The translations under genes were made by a program, and so were the position numbers. 6,880 nt of DNA from contig JAQBBZ010000156.1 of the NCBI GenBank assembly GCA_032125735.1, positions 1-6,880 on the forward strand, written 5' to 3'. Origin of the DNA: Labilibaculum sp032125735 (GTDB taxonomy: Bacteria > Bacteroidota > Bacteroidia > Bacteroidales > Marinifilaceae). This document shows positions 1 to 6,880 of the stretch, one piece after another (the stretch's first letter is position 1; each line of letters opens with the position of its first letter). A model generated the notes under the pieces. That model did not search any database. It saw only the letters and a program-made list of their open reading frames with translations, and was not told where the DNA came from.

Positions 1-75
1 GGTGAATTGGAGTGGAAAGGTGGGAACATTTATTTTGGTGATTGGACTTATAAAATGAGAGTAACATACAAATAG
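1..75 (+). CDS. C-terminal end of an unidentified upstream protein (5' end outside window)
   Basis: Frame 1 is open from the window edge to a TAG stop at 73-75, giving 24 residues that end in KMRVTYK. The stop lies two bases before the ATG of the next gene, a spacing typical of co-transcribed genes, which is the main reason to believe the frame is coding. The fragment is rich in aromatic and glycine residues (GNIYFGDWTYK) and could be a terminal beta-strand of a secreted or lipoprotein domain, but it is too short to assign to a family. I do not recognise it. Confidence 0.55.
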   Translation, partial: GELEWKGGNIYFGDWTYKMRVTYK

Positions 76-77
76 AA

Positions 78-1553
78 ATGAGTAAAAAAGGATTTATAGG
101 ATTGTTGTTGCTGTTGATTGCCTTTGGTGCAATGGCGAAAAGCAAATCGCCGAAAAGAGAGATGCGTGCTGTTTGGGTAGCTACAGTTGATAATATTGAC
201 TGGCCATCGAAAGCAGGACTTTCTGTTGATGAACAAAAGAAAGAAATGATCTCTCTTTTGGATCAGCACAAAAAGAATGGAATGAATACCATTGTATTTC
301 AGATTCGACCAGCTACGGATGCATTTTACCAATCACCTTACGAGCCTTGGTCGCAATGGTTGAGTGGTGAGCAGGGAATTGCTCCTGTTCCATTTTACGA
401 TCCTCTTCAATTTGTAATAGAGGAATGTCATAAAAGAGCGATGGAACTTCATGCCTGGATGAATCCTTACCGGGCGGAATTTTAGTAAGAGAATGCAAAA
501 ACAGATCCTGAACACATAACAAATCAACATTCTGAATGGTTTCTAACTTATGGAAAACACAGGTATTTCAATCCTGGATTACAGGAAACGAGAGATTACG
601 TTTCTAAAATTGTGGGAGATGTAGTTCGCCGATACGATGTGGATGCCATTCACTTTGACGATTATTTCTACCCATATAAAATTGCAGGAAAGCCATTTCC
701 CGATTCGGTAAGTTTTGTTCAAAATGGAGGTGAATTTTATCCGGACCGAATTGATGATTGGCGAAGAGATAATGTGAATCAGGTGATCAGACAAATTAAC
801 GATACAATTAAATCAATTAAGCCATGGATGCCTTTTGGAATATCTCCTTTTGGAGTTTGGCGCAATAAGGATATGGATAAATCCGGATCGAAAACAAAAG
901 CGGGTCAAACGAATTATGACGACTTGTATGCGGATGTTTTGTTGTGGTTAAAAAACGATTGGATTGATTATGTGACACCTCAGATTTATTGGCACATTGG
1001 TAAAAAAGTAGCGGATTATAGAATTCTTGCCAAGTGGTGGAGAAAAAACTCTTTTGGTAAGCCTTGTTATATCGGGCAAGGAGCTTATCGTCTCGACTCT
1101 GATTCTAAAGAAAAGGCATGGCACAGTGCAGATCAAATTATCCGACAAATAAAACTGAATCGTCGTTTGAAAGGATTGAATGGGAGTATGTTTTTTTGTT
1201 CGAAGAATTTCACCGAAAACCGATTAGGAATTAATGAAGCCTTACAAGCAGAGGTGTATCAGAGTCCGGCCCTTAATTTGGAAAACAACAACTATCATGA
1301 GACCAGATTGGAAGCCGTAAAATTGCAAATAAAGAAAGATGTTCTGACTTGGAATGCTGTTGAGGGAGCCATTTACTATGTGGTATATCAGTCGTCTGGA
1401 AAATCAAGTAAAAGCGATAGCGTATTTTGTATTACAACTTCTTTGGAGTTGCAAATACCAAGACAAGGAAAAATGATCTATTACTCAGTTAAATCAGTAG
1501 ATAGAGGCCATTATGAAAGCGTCGCCAGCAATTGGATGAAAGCGGGTAAATAA
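78..1553 (+). pseudogene. Exported GHL10-family (DUF187) glycoside hydrolase-like protein, interrupted by two in-frame stops
   Basis: Reading one frame from ATG 78 to TAA 1551-1553 gives 491 codons, a normal length for the family, broken only by TAG TAA at codons 136-137. The first part (78-485, 135 aa) has a Sec signal peptide with likely cleavage after A20 (GAMA|K). It then has the N-terminal half of the barrel: REMRAVWVATVDNIDWP (28-43), FQIRPATDAF and LHAWMNPYRAEF (124-135). After the stops the same frame continues with the next expected family segment (HSEWFLTYG, YFNPGLQETRDYV) and the acidic motif IHFDDYFYPY, with D194 and D195 as likely active-site residues. Near the C-terminal end of the barrel is DYVTPQIYW, followed by an approximately 90-residue FnIII-like tail. 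GHL10 proteins include E. coli DigH/YddW, which cleaves denuded peptidoglycan glycan strands. Because the gene lies next to a stem-peptide peptidase and a dipeptide epimerase, a peptidoglycan substrate is plausible. The downstream half has no ATG before the catalytic motif. Its first usable start is GTG 612, which would give a signal-less half barrel. The gene is therefore probably inactive, unless the stops are a sequencing error or are recoded. Confidence 0.8.
483..488 (+). other. Tandem in-frame stop codons TAG-TAA inside the GHL10 gene
   Basis: After GAA TTT (AEF, residues 134-135) the frame reads TAG TAA and then GAG AAT GCA AAA (ENAK). Family-like sequence lies on both sides with no evident loss of residues. 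Two explanations fit. One is two point substitutions, for example from CAG/AAG and CAA/AAA. The other is a compensating pair of one-base indels: removing one T from the T480-T483 run and adding one A in the GAGAATG segment gives AEF-SKR-NAKT with the same length. The second possibility involves homopolymers, so it deserves a check against raw reads. Confidence 0.9.
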
Positions 1554-1570
1554 ATAGATGGTTATCTATT
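1553..1570 (+). repeat. Short AT-rich inverted repeat just after the GHL10 stop
   Basis: AATAGAT (1553-1559) and ATCTATT (1564-1570) form a 7-bp stem with a GGTT loop, beginning on the last base of the stop codon. The stem contains only one G-C pair and no T-run follows, so it would be a weak hairpin. It could help protect the 3' end of the mRNA, or it could be chance in an AT-rich spacer. Confidence 0.4.
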
Positions 1571-1577
1571 GAATTTG

Positions 1578-1620
1578 AATATGTTCACTTGTATGATAAG
1601 TGTGTGTTTTTAAACATATT
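1578..1620 (+). repeat. Nested inverted repeat in the 1554-1693 spacer, possible weak terminator
   Basis: The outer arms AATATGTT (1578-1585) and AACATATT (1613-1620) are perfect 8-bp complements. The inner arms CACTT (1586-1590) and AAGTG (1598-1602) form a 5-bp stem directly continuous with the outer one on the left. On the right the two are separated by a 10-nt bulge containing TTTTT (1607-1611). The inner hairpin followed by the T-run has a loose resemblance to an intrinsic terminator, though the stem is weak. Lying between the GHL10 gene and the downstream promoter, it could end upstream transcription or form part of the 1554-1693 control region. Confidence 0.4.
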
Positions 1621-1629
1621 GAAGCATTA

Positions 1630-1658
1630 TTGGAAATCAATGGATGTGTTTAAATTTG
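1630..1658 (+). promoter_or_regulatory. Bacteroidota-type promoter ahead of the C40 peptidase gene
   Basis: TAAATTTG at 1651-1658 matches the Bacteroidota primary-sigma -7 element TAnnTTTG at every defined base. A TTG at 1630-1632 lies 18 nt upstream, within the spacing reported for the -33 element. Transcription would start near 1665, leaving a leader of about 30 nt before ATG 1694. The site lies in the only long intergenic gap of the window. It would let the peptidase, epimerase and receptor genes be expressed independently of the interrupted GHL10 gene. The match is by eye, and such AT-rich motifs do occur by chance. Confidence 0.5.
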
Positions 1659-1693
1659 GGATCATGTAAGATGTAATACCAATTAAGATTGAG

Positions 1694-2869
1694 ATGAAAA
1701 ATAAAATTTGGCTAGTGATTATTTTTATTGGTTTTGCTTGTAGTAACAACTCAGACTTGTTGCAACAAGCAAGCCTAATTTCTCAAACTATAAAGTTGCA
1801 GATTGCGCCGGATAGTAGAGAGGCAATTTTTAATCCTGCTTTTTCTATTAATAAGGACAAAGGATTAGTGGTTAGTGGTGAGACATCTCTGTCGGAGGCA
1901 AAGTTAGCCTTGTTCTCAGCTCTGGAAGTTTTGGAAGTTCATTTGGTAGATAGCTTGGTTTTACTTCCCGAGATAAAATTAGGGGATAAGAATTGGGGAG
2001 TAATCAACTTAAGTGTTGTGAATTTAAGAGCATTTCCAAAGCATTCGGCAGAGCTTGTTTCTCAATCAATAATGGGAACACCGGTCAGGTTACTAAAAGA
2101 AGAGAATGGCTGGTATCAAATACAAACTCCCGACCAATATATTGCATGGGTTGATGGAGCTGCCATTGCTATAAAAACAGAAGGTGAGATGGAGCAGTGG
2201 AGAAATTCGAAAAGAGTGATTTTTATTCCTGATTTCGAAGTAGTAAAAGATCCAGGGCAAAGTGAAGTAGTGACCGATTTGGTCGCGGGTTCAATTCTTG
2301 AAGTTGAAAAAGAAAATCAAGAAAGCTATGATTTGACCTTGCCGGATGGAAGAAGAATACAAGTTGAAAAATCAAATTGTGAACTGTTTTCTGAATGGAA
2401 AAACCGGGAGTTAACAGATGTTACTCTGTTAACAAAAACGGCAAAGCAATTTATTGGCCGCCCTTATTTATGGGGAGGAACTTCAGTAAAAGGAGTCGAT
2501 TGCAGTGGATTTGTCAAATCAGTTTACTTTATAAACGGAATCATTTTAGCCCGTGATGCGTCATTGCAGTTTCTTCATGGAGATACCATTTCTCCCGGGC
2601 AAGGGTTTTTAAAGTTGGCGGAGGGAGATTTGGTTTTTTTTGGAAGAGCAAAGACAGATGACAAACCGATGAAAGTTACTCATGTGGGAATGTATATGAA
2701 TCATGGAGAATATATTCATTCTTCAGGCAGGGTTCGGATTAATAGTTTTGAGCCTGAAGTCGAAAATTATAATGATTACAGATCGATTACCTGGTTGGGT
2801 GGCCGACGGGTTTTAAGTAGAATTGGTGAGCCTGGAGTTTGTAAGGTTTCCGAGCATCCATGGTATTAA
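1694..2869 (+). CDS. NlpC/P60 (C40) lipoprotein peptidase, YkfC-like gamma-D-Glu-diamino acid endopeptidase
   Basis: This 391-residue protein probably cuts peptidoglycan stem peptides between D-Glu and the diamino acid, releasing L-Ala-D-Glu. Residues 1-16 form a hydrophobic signal ending GFAC; the lipobox is slightly atypical (G at -3) and would leave C16 lipidated. Residues about 30-100 form the N-terminal region common in this group (APDSREAIFNPAF). An SH3b-like domain follows at about 104-160 (NLRAFP, GWYQIQTPDQYIAWVDG), then a second SH3-like domain at about 174-232. The catalytic domain spans about 245-373, with PYLWGGTSVKGVDCSG giving nucleophile C270, THVGMYM giving H330 and YIHSSG giving H342, a complete Cys-His-His triad. 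RDASLQ (287-292) follows the nucleophile helix; in YkfC an Asp in this region contacts the free N-terminal L-Ala, and assigning D288 to that role is my inference. The two SH3 domains plus C40 match Bacillus YkfC. The TAA is 12 nt before the epimerase gene, so the two are very likely one transcript. The substrate linkage is inferred from family and neighbour. Confidence 0.9.
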   Translation: MKNKIWLVIIFIGFACSNNSDLLQQASLISQTIKLQIAPDSREAIFNPAFSINKDKGLVVSGETSLSEAKLALFSALEVLEVHLVDSLVLLPEIKLGDKNWGVINLSVVNLRAFPKHSAELVSQSIMGTPVRLLKEENGWYQIQTPDQYIAWVDGAAIAIKTEGEMEQWRNSKRVIFIPDFEVVKDPGQSEVVTDLVAGSILEVEKENQESYDLTLPDGRRIQVEKSNCELFSEWKNRELTDVTLLTKTAKQFIGRPYLWGGTSVKGVDCSGFVKSVYFINGIILARDASLQFLHGDTISPGQGFLKLAEGDLVFFGRAKTDDKPMKVTHVGMYMNHGEYIHSSGRVRINSFEPEVENYNDYRSITWLGGRRVLSRIGEPGVCKVSEHPWY

Positions 2870-2881
2870 TAAAGTAAAGAA

Positions 2882-4021
2882 ATGGCAATAGACAGAAGAA
2901 AATTTTTAGGAAATACTGGTTTGTTAGCTGGAGCTGCTTTTTTGTTTCCGTCTATGAGTTCTTGTGGAGGAACCGGAACAGGTAAGTCAAGCTATTCAGG
3001 AAAAGGCTTGAAGCTTAGTTTTGAACCTTATGAGTTGCAGTTAAAACATGTATTTACCATTGCATCTTTTTCCAGGACAACCACTCCGGTAATGCTTACC
3101 AAAATTGAGTGGGATGGAGTTGTTGGTTATGGTGAAGCTTCAATGCCTCCTTATTTGGGAGAATCTCACGAAACAGCCACCAAATTTTTAAGCAGTTTAA
3201 ATTTGAAACAGTTTTCCGATCCGTTTCGCCTGAATGAAATACTAAGCTATGTAGATGCTGTTGCTGAAGGAAATTGTGCCGCGAAGGCGTCAATTGATAT
3301 TGCCCTGCACGATTTAATCGGAAAATTATTAGACAAGCCTTGGTTTAAAATCTGGGGATATAATCAGGAAGATACTCCGGTAACAACATTTACCATAGGA
3401 ATGGATCAGCCTGATGTGGTCATTGAAAAAGTGAAAGAAGCTTCTCCCTATAAAATGTTAAAAGTGAAAATTGGGCGTGGTACCGATGAGGAGATGATTA
3501 ATACAATTCGCAAAATTACAAATGTGCCTTTGTGTGTTGATGTGAACCAGGGATGGAAAGACAAGCATGAGGCCTTGGACAAAATTCATTGGTTAAAAGA
3601 ACAAGGAGTTGTGTTTGTTGAGCAACCAATGGATAAGCACAATTTGGACGATATGGCCTGGTTGACACAGCATAGTCCCTTGCCTGTAATTGCAGATGAA
3701 GCCATTCAGCGATTGGATGATGTGGCAAAATTGCATGGAGTCTATTCCGGAATCAATATTAAATTGATGAAGTGTACCGGAATGCGTGAAGCTCATAAAA
3801 TGATGAATGTAGCCCGTTCATTGGAAATGAAAGTGATGATAGGATGCATGACGGAAACGTCTTGTGGTGTTAGTGCGGCAGCCCAACTGTCGCCTATGGT
3901 TGATTGGGCCGATTTGGATGGGAATTTATTAATATCAAATGATCCTTTTAAAGGAATCGAGATTCTCGACGGGAAAGTAATTTTGCCCAACCGTCCGGGA
4001 ATTGGAGTCATAAAAATATAA
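2882..4021 (+). CDS. Exported dipeptide epimerase (L-Ala-D/L-Glu epimerase family, enolase superfamily) with Tat signal and lipobox
   Basis: The protein should epimerise the C-terminal residue of dipeptides such as L-Ala-D-Glu, making them substrates for ordinary peptidases. Its enolase-superfamily active site is complete. The KxK motif is K194/K196 (MLKVKIG), and the metal ligands are D220 (VDVNQGW), E247 (VEQP) and D272 (ADEA). The second catalytic lysine is K294 (NIKLMK). The DxD motif D344/D346 (ADLDGNLL), typical of dipeptide epimerases, binds the substrate's amino group. At the N-terminus MAIDRRKFLG carries a twin-arginine motif (R5-R6-K-F-L), followed by a hydrophobic stretch and MSSC with C28 as a possible lipidation site, then a Gly/Ser-rich linker to about residue 42. 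The E. coli (YcjG) and Bacillus (YkfB) enzymes lack such a signal, so this form probably works in the periplasm, folded with its metal before export. It begins 12 nt after the peptidase gene that would supply its substrate. ATG 2882 is preferred because it preserves the Tat signal. Specificity for L-Ala-Glu over other Xxx-Glu dipeptides cannot be read from the sequence. Confidence 0.92.
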   Translation: MAIDRRKFLGNTGLLAGAAFLFPSMSSCGGTGTGKSSYSGKGLKLSFEPYELQLKHVFTIASFSRTTTPVMLTKIEWDGVVGYGEASMPPYLGESHETATKFLSSLNLKQFSDPFRLNEILSYVDAVAEGNCAAKASIDIALHDLIGKLLDKPWFKIWGYNQEDTPVTTFTIGMDQPDVVIEKVKEASPYKMLKVKIGRGTDEEMINTIRKITNVPLCVDVNQGWKDKHEALDKIHWLKEQGVVFVEQPMDKHNLDDMAWLTQHSPLPVIADEAIQRLDDVAKLHGVYSGINIKLMKCTGMREAHKMMNVARSLEMKVMIGCMTETSCGVSAAAQLSPMVDWADLDGNLLISNDPFKGIEILDGKVILPNRPGIGVIKI

Positions 4022-4061
4022 GTAATTTTTAATTATTTCTTGCTAATCTAAATTAAACACT

Positions 4062-6880
4062 ATGAGAAAAATTGCATGCTTTACGTTAATCATGCTTCTT
4101 GGCTGGCAGGTATCCTGGGCACAGGATTTGCTGGTTAAAGGTGTGGTTACCGGTGCAGAAGACGGGTTAACTATCCCGGGCGTTTCGGTTGTAGTAAAAG
4201 GTACAACCAACGGAACAACTACCGATTTTGATGGAAAATATGAAATCAAAGTGGGAACGAATGCCATTTTGGTATTCTCTTACATTGGAATGAAACCATT
4301 TGAGGCCACGGTTGGCGCTCAAACAGAATTAAATGTGGCGCTGCTAACGGATAATTTCGCAATGGACGAAGTTGTGGTTGTTGGTTATGGTGTTCAGAAA
4401 AAAAGTGATATTACGGGTGCAGTAGCATCTGTAGACTTCGAAGATCTAGAGTCTCAGCCTATTAATACGGTGAGCGATGCTTTAAAGGGTCGAATTGCCG
4501 GGGTACAGGTAATTTCAAACAGTGGATCTCCAGGGGGATCAACTTCTATTCGTGTTCGTGGTATTGGATCTGTAAATAATTCAGAGCCATTATACGTTGT
4601 TGATGGAATACCAACATCAGATATTAATTTTCTTAATCCGAATGATATTGCATCAATAGAAGTTTTGAAGGATGCTTCTTCATCTGCTATTTATGGCTCT
4701 CGTGGGGCAAACGGAGTTGTTTTGGTGAGCACAAAAAGTGGAAAAGTGAATTCAGCACCAAGAATTTCGGTTGATGCTTACTACGGAGTAAAAGAGGTTC
4801 TTAACAATTGGGAAACAACTTCAGGTTCAGAATGGTATTCTATTCAGGAGGAAATGAATAAAACCAGAACTTCCCCACTTGATTTATCTCAGGTTGACAA
4901 AAATGTAAATACAGATTGGTTTGATGAAATTACCCGTTCTGCTACGGTTCAGGATTATAATGTTAGTGTTTCCGGCGGTTCCGATAAACTAACCTATATC
5001 ATGGGTGCTGGTTATTATGACGAAGAAGGTACTGTTATAGGTTCTGATTATGAAAGAATTAATACTCGATTGAAAACAGAATATCAAGCGAAAGAATATT
5101 TGAAAATAGGAACCAATATCAACATTCAAAGCAACAAAAGAAGTTCAATTTTAGAAGGTAGTTACCATACGGGTGTGGTTAATACTGCTATTAAATTAGA
5201 GCCTGTTATTCCGGTATGGATCAATGAAGCTGATGGGAAATATGATTATTCTAAATTTACTGATTATCCAAATCCTGTTGCTCAAATTGAATACGATAAT
5301 TACAGAACTGAACAATTTCGTTTGTTAGGAAATGTTTTTGCCGAATTGGAAATCATTAAAGATTTAAAATTTAAAACCAGTTATGGATTGAACAGGACTG
5401 TAACCGACACCTATGATTTTGATCCTGTGTATACTGTAAATACAAATCAAAATAATGGGGTAAGTAAAGTGTATAGAGGTTATGATCGTTCTGTGTATCA
5501 GACCTGGGAAAATACATTAGCTTACAATAAAACCATTGGAAAACATGATATTGGTGCTTTGGTAGGTTTTACCAAAGAGAAAAGCCGTGACGAATGGATG
5601 TCTGGTAGCAAAACTAATGTTCCTAATGAAGATGAAGCACTTTGGTATTTGGATGGAGCAGCAGATGGAGATCTTGCAGCAGGTTCTGCTTCAGAGTACA
5701 CATTAATGTCTTATTTGGGACGTATCAATTATTCTTACGATAACAAATATTTGATGACTGTTAACTTCCGTTCCGATGGATCTTCCAGGTTTGCTGATGG
5801 TAATCGTTGGGGGTATTTTCCTTCAGTTGCCTTGGGATGGAAACTTTCCGAAGAAAATTTCATGCAAGATATTGACTGGCTTTCTATCTTAAAACTTCGT
5901 GGAGGTTGGGGACAGATTGGAAACCAGAATATTGGAATTTATCCTTATCAGACAACCATGAATGGCAGCGCTCAATATCGTTATATTTTTGGCAATAATG
6001 AGGCTGTAAATCAGGGGTATGTTGTGACTTCAATGAAGGATCGTGATATTCAATGGGAAACTGTTGAATCTTTAAATCTTGGTTTTGATGCAGCTTTGTT
6101 CGATGCTCGCATGGAAGTTTCCTTTGATTGGTTTAATAAGGATACGAAAGACATGTTGCTTTCTGTGCCAATCCCTTACTATTATGGATATGAAGCAGGC
6201 CCGGTTGTTAATGTTGGCGAGGCAAACAATAAAGGAATTGAAGTTTCCTTAAGTTGGAGAGATCAGATTGGAAAAGATTTTAGTTACAATATTGGATTGA
6301 ATGTTTCTACTTATAAAAATGAGATGAAAAGCCTTGGCTCTGGTCAACCAATTATTGGTGGAGCTTATTATTTGGGTAATGCAACTAAAACTGAAGAGGG
6401 TGAATCTATTGGTTATTTCTATGGATATAAAACTGATGGTGTTTTCCAAACTCAGGCAGAAATTAATGCATATGCTACACAAGGAAATAATTCATTATTG
6501 CAACCAGGAGATATGAAGTTTGTTGATGTAACTGGTGATGGCGTTGTGGACGGTGACGATAGAACCAAACTTGGAAGTCCTGATCCTGATTATACTTACG
6601 GTATTAATTTAGGAGCTCAGTATAAAAATTGGGAAATTAGTGCTTTCATTCAAGGTTCTAAAGGAAATGAAATTTTCAATGCGATGAAAACTCACCTTTA
6701 TAAGTTTGATGAAACAAACAAGCATAAGGATATGTTGAATTCTTGGACTTCAACGAATACAAATACCAATATGCCTCGACTTACTGGTTATGACAGGAAT
6801 GATACAAACCGTACTTCTGATCGTTTTGTAGAGGATGGATCATACATGCGTTTGAAAAATCTTATGGTGGCATACAATTT
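4062..6880 (+). CDS. SusC/RagA-family TonB-dependent outer-membrane receptor (3' end outside window)
   Basis: The frame is open from ATG 4062 to the window edge, giving 939 complete codons and no stop. A Sec signal peptide ends at about A20 (VSWA|Q). A carboxypeptidase-regulatory-like beta-sandwich follows at about 25-100 (VKGVVTGAEDG, GVSVVVKGTTNGTTTDFDGKY, FSYIGM). Next come a TonB-box-like segment and the conserved start MDEVVVVGYGVQKKSDITGAV (101 onward). The plug domain (about 112-230) includes ALKGRIAGVQV, IRVRGIGSVNNSEPLYVVDG and SSAIYGSRGANGVVLV. The rest is a 22-strand barrel typical of SusC, with LRGGWGQIGNQNIG at about 612-625 and an EF-hand-like loop (D822, D826, D830, D832) of the kind common in SusC proteins. 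The last visible segment, SYMRLKNLMVAYN, usually lies several tens of residues before the end, so nearly the whole gene is present. There is no N-terminal STN signalling domain. SusC proteins import oligomers with a SusD lipoprotein, expected next. Here peptidoglycan fragments or peptides are the likely cargo by context only. The 40-nt spacer after the epimerase (4022-4061) is almost pure AT with no clear promoter, so co-transcription is likely. Confidence 0.93.
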   Translation, partial: MRKIACFTLIMLLGWQVSWAQDLLVKGVVTGAEDGLTIPGVSVVVKGTTNGTTTDFDGKYEIKVGTNAILVFSYIGMKPFEATVGAQTELNVALLTDNFAMDEVVVVGYGVQKKSDITGAVASVDFEDLESQPINTVSDALKGRIAGVQVISNSGSPGGSTSIRVRGIGSVNNSEPLYVVDGIPTSDINFLNPNDIASIEVLKDASSSAIYGSRGANGVVLVSTKSGKVNSAPRISVDAYYGVKEVLNNWETTSGSEWYSIQEEMNKTRTSPLDLSQVDKNVNTDWFDEITRSATVQDYNVSVSGGSDKLTYIMGAGYYDEEGTVIGSDYERINTRLKTEYQAKEYLKIGTNINIQSNKRSSILEGSYHTGVVNTAIKLEPVIPVWINEADGKYDYSKFTDYPNPVAQIEYDNYRTEQFRLLGNVFAELEIIKDLKFKTSYGLNRTVTDTYDFDPVYTVNTNQNNGVSKVYRGYDRSVYQTWENTLAYNKTIGKHDIGALVGFTKEKSRDEWMSGSKTNVPNEDEALWYLDGAADGDLAAGSASEYTLMSYLGRINYSYDNKYLMTVNFRSDGSSRFADGNRWGYFPSVALGWKLSEENFMQDIDWLSILKLRGGWGQIGNQNIGIYPYQTTMNGSAQYRYIFGNNEAVNQGYVVTSMKDRDIQWETVESLNLGFDAALFDARMEVSFDWFNKDTKDMLLSVPIPYYYGYEAGPVVNVGEANNKGIEVSLSWRDQIGKDFSYNIGLNVSTYKNEMKSLGSGQPIIGGAYYLGNATKTEEGESIGYFYGYKTDGVFQTQAEINAYATQGNNSLLQPGDMKFVDVTGDGVVDGDDRTKLGSPDPDYTYGINLGAQYKNWEISAFIQGSKGNEIFNAMKTHLYKFDETNKHKDMLNSWTSTNTNTNMPRLTGYDRNDTNRTSDRFVEDGSYMRLKNLMVAYN

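Noticed and set aside
483..488. Reassigned stop codons or selenocysteine/pyrrolysine insertion
   Set aside because: The other genes end normally at TAA or TAG, the codons are TAG and TAA (not TGA), two different stops would need to be read through, and no special downstream structure is evident. Mutation or sequence error is simpler.
612..1553. The downstream half of the GHL10 gene as an independent gene starting at GTG 612
   Set aside because: It begins in the middle of the barrel just before the FDDYFYP motif, has no signal peptide and no nearby ATG, and continues the same frame and family as 78-485. It is the rest of one interrupted gene.
1586..1611. CACTT/AAGTG hairpin plus T-run as a firm intrinsic terminator
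   Set aside because: The stem is only 5 bp with a 7-nt loop, and four bases separate it from the T-run. I list it only as part of a nested repeat.
4023..4035. TAATT-TTT-AATTA palindrome before the receptor gene as an operator or terminator
   Set aside because: It is made only of A and T in a very AT-rich 40-nt spacer, with a 3-nt loop, so it is best explained by composition.
6334..6516. Short open frame inside the receptor gene, + strand, different phase
   Set aside because: It lies fully within the well-supported SusC-like coding frame and its translation has no recognisable features. The antisense frames in the window are likewise shadows of real genes.
6525..6563. EF-hand/dockerin-like DxTGDGxxDxDD loop as a separate calcium-binding or dockerin module
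   Set aside because: A single Asp-rich loop of this kind is common inside SusC-family barrels and is not accompanied by a second dockerin repeat.

Overview
The window looks like part of a Bacteroidota genome, with roughly 35-40% GC by eye. The evidence is a SusC/RagA-type TonB-dependent receptor, start codons preceded by A-rich leaders instead of Shine-Dalgarno sequences, and a Bacteroidota-type promoter (TTG, 18 nt, TAAATTTG). The protein style would suit a marine or anaerobic Marinilabiliales/Bacteroidales-like lineage, but that is a weak guess.

Layout, all on the + strand: (i) 1-75, the last 24 codons of an unidentified gene. (ii) 78-1553, an exported GHL10-family (DUF187) glycoside hydrolase-like gene, complete in length but broken after codon 135 by two adjacent in-frame stops (TAG TAA, 483-488). 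(iii) 1554-1693, the longest intergenic stretch (140 nt), with inverted repeats and a good promoter candidate. (iv) 1694-2869, a lipoprotein NlpC/P60 (C40) peptidase of the YkfC type. (v) 2882-4021, a dipeptide epimerase of the L-Ala-D/L-Glu epimerase family, carrying a Tat signal and a lipobox. (vi) 4062-6880, a SusC-like outer-membrane receptor that runs off the right edge; its SusD partner would be expected just beyond.

Together these genes suggest a locus for scavenging peptidoglycan. A GHL10 enzyme would act on the glycan strand (E. coli DigH/YddW, a GHL10 protein, cleaves denuded glycan strands). The C40 peptidase would release L-Ala-D-Glu from stem peptides, and the epimerase would convert it to L-Ala-L-Glu, which ordinary peptidases can degrade. 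The SusC-like receptor would import fragments across the outer membrane. The enzyme roles rest on visible catalytic motifs; the receptor's substrate and the joint pathway are inferred from context.

The two most notable points are the doubly stopped but otherwise intact glycosidase gene and the exported, probably lipidated, form of an epimerase that is cytoplasmic in E. coli and Bacillus. I found no RNA genes, CRISPR arrays, insertion sequences or defence genes, and no clear sign of a wholly new system.
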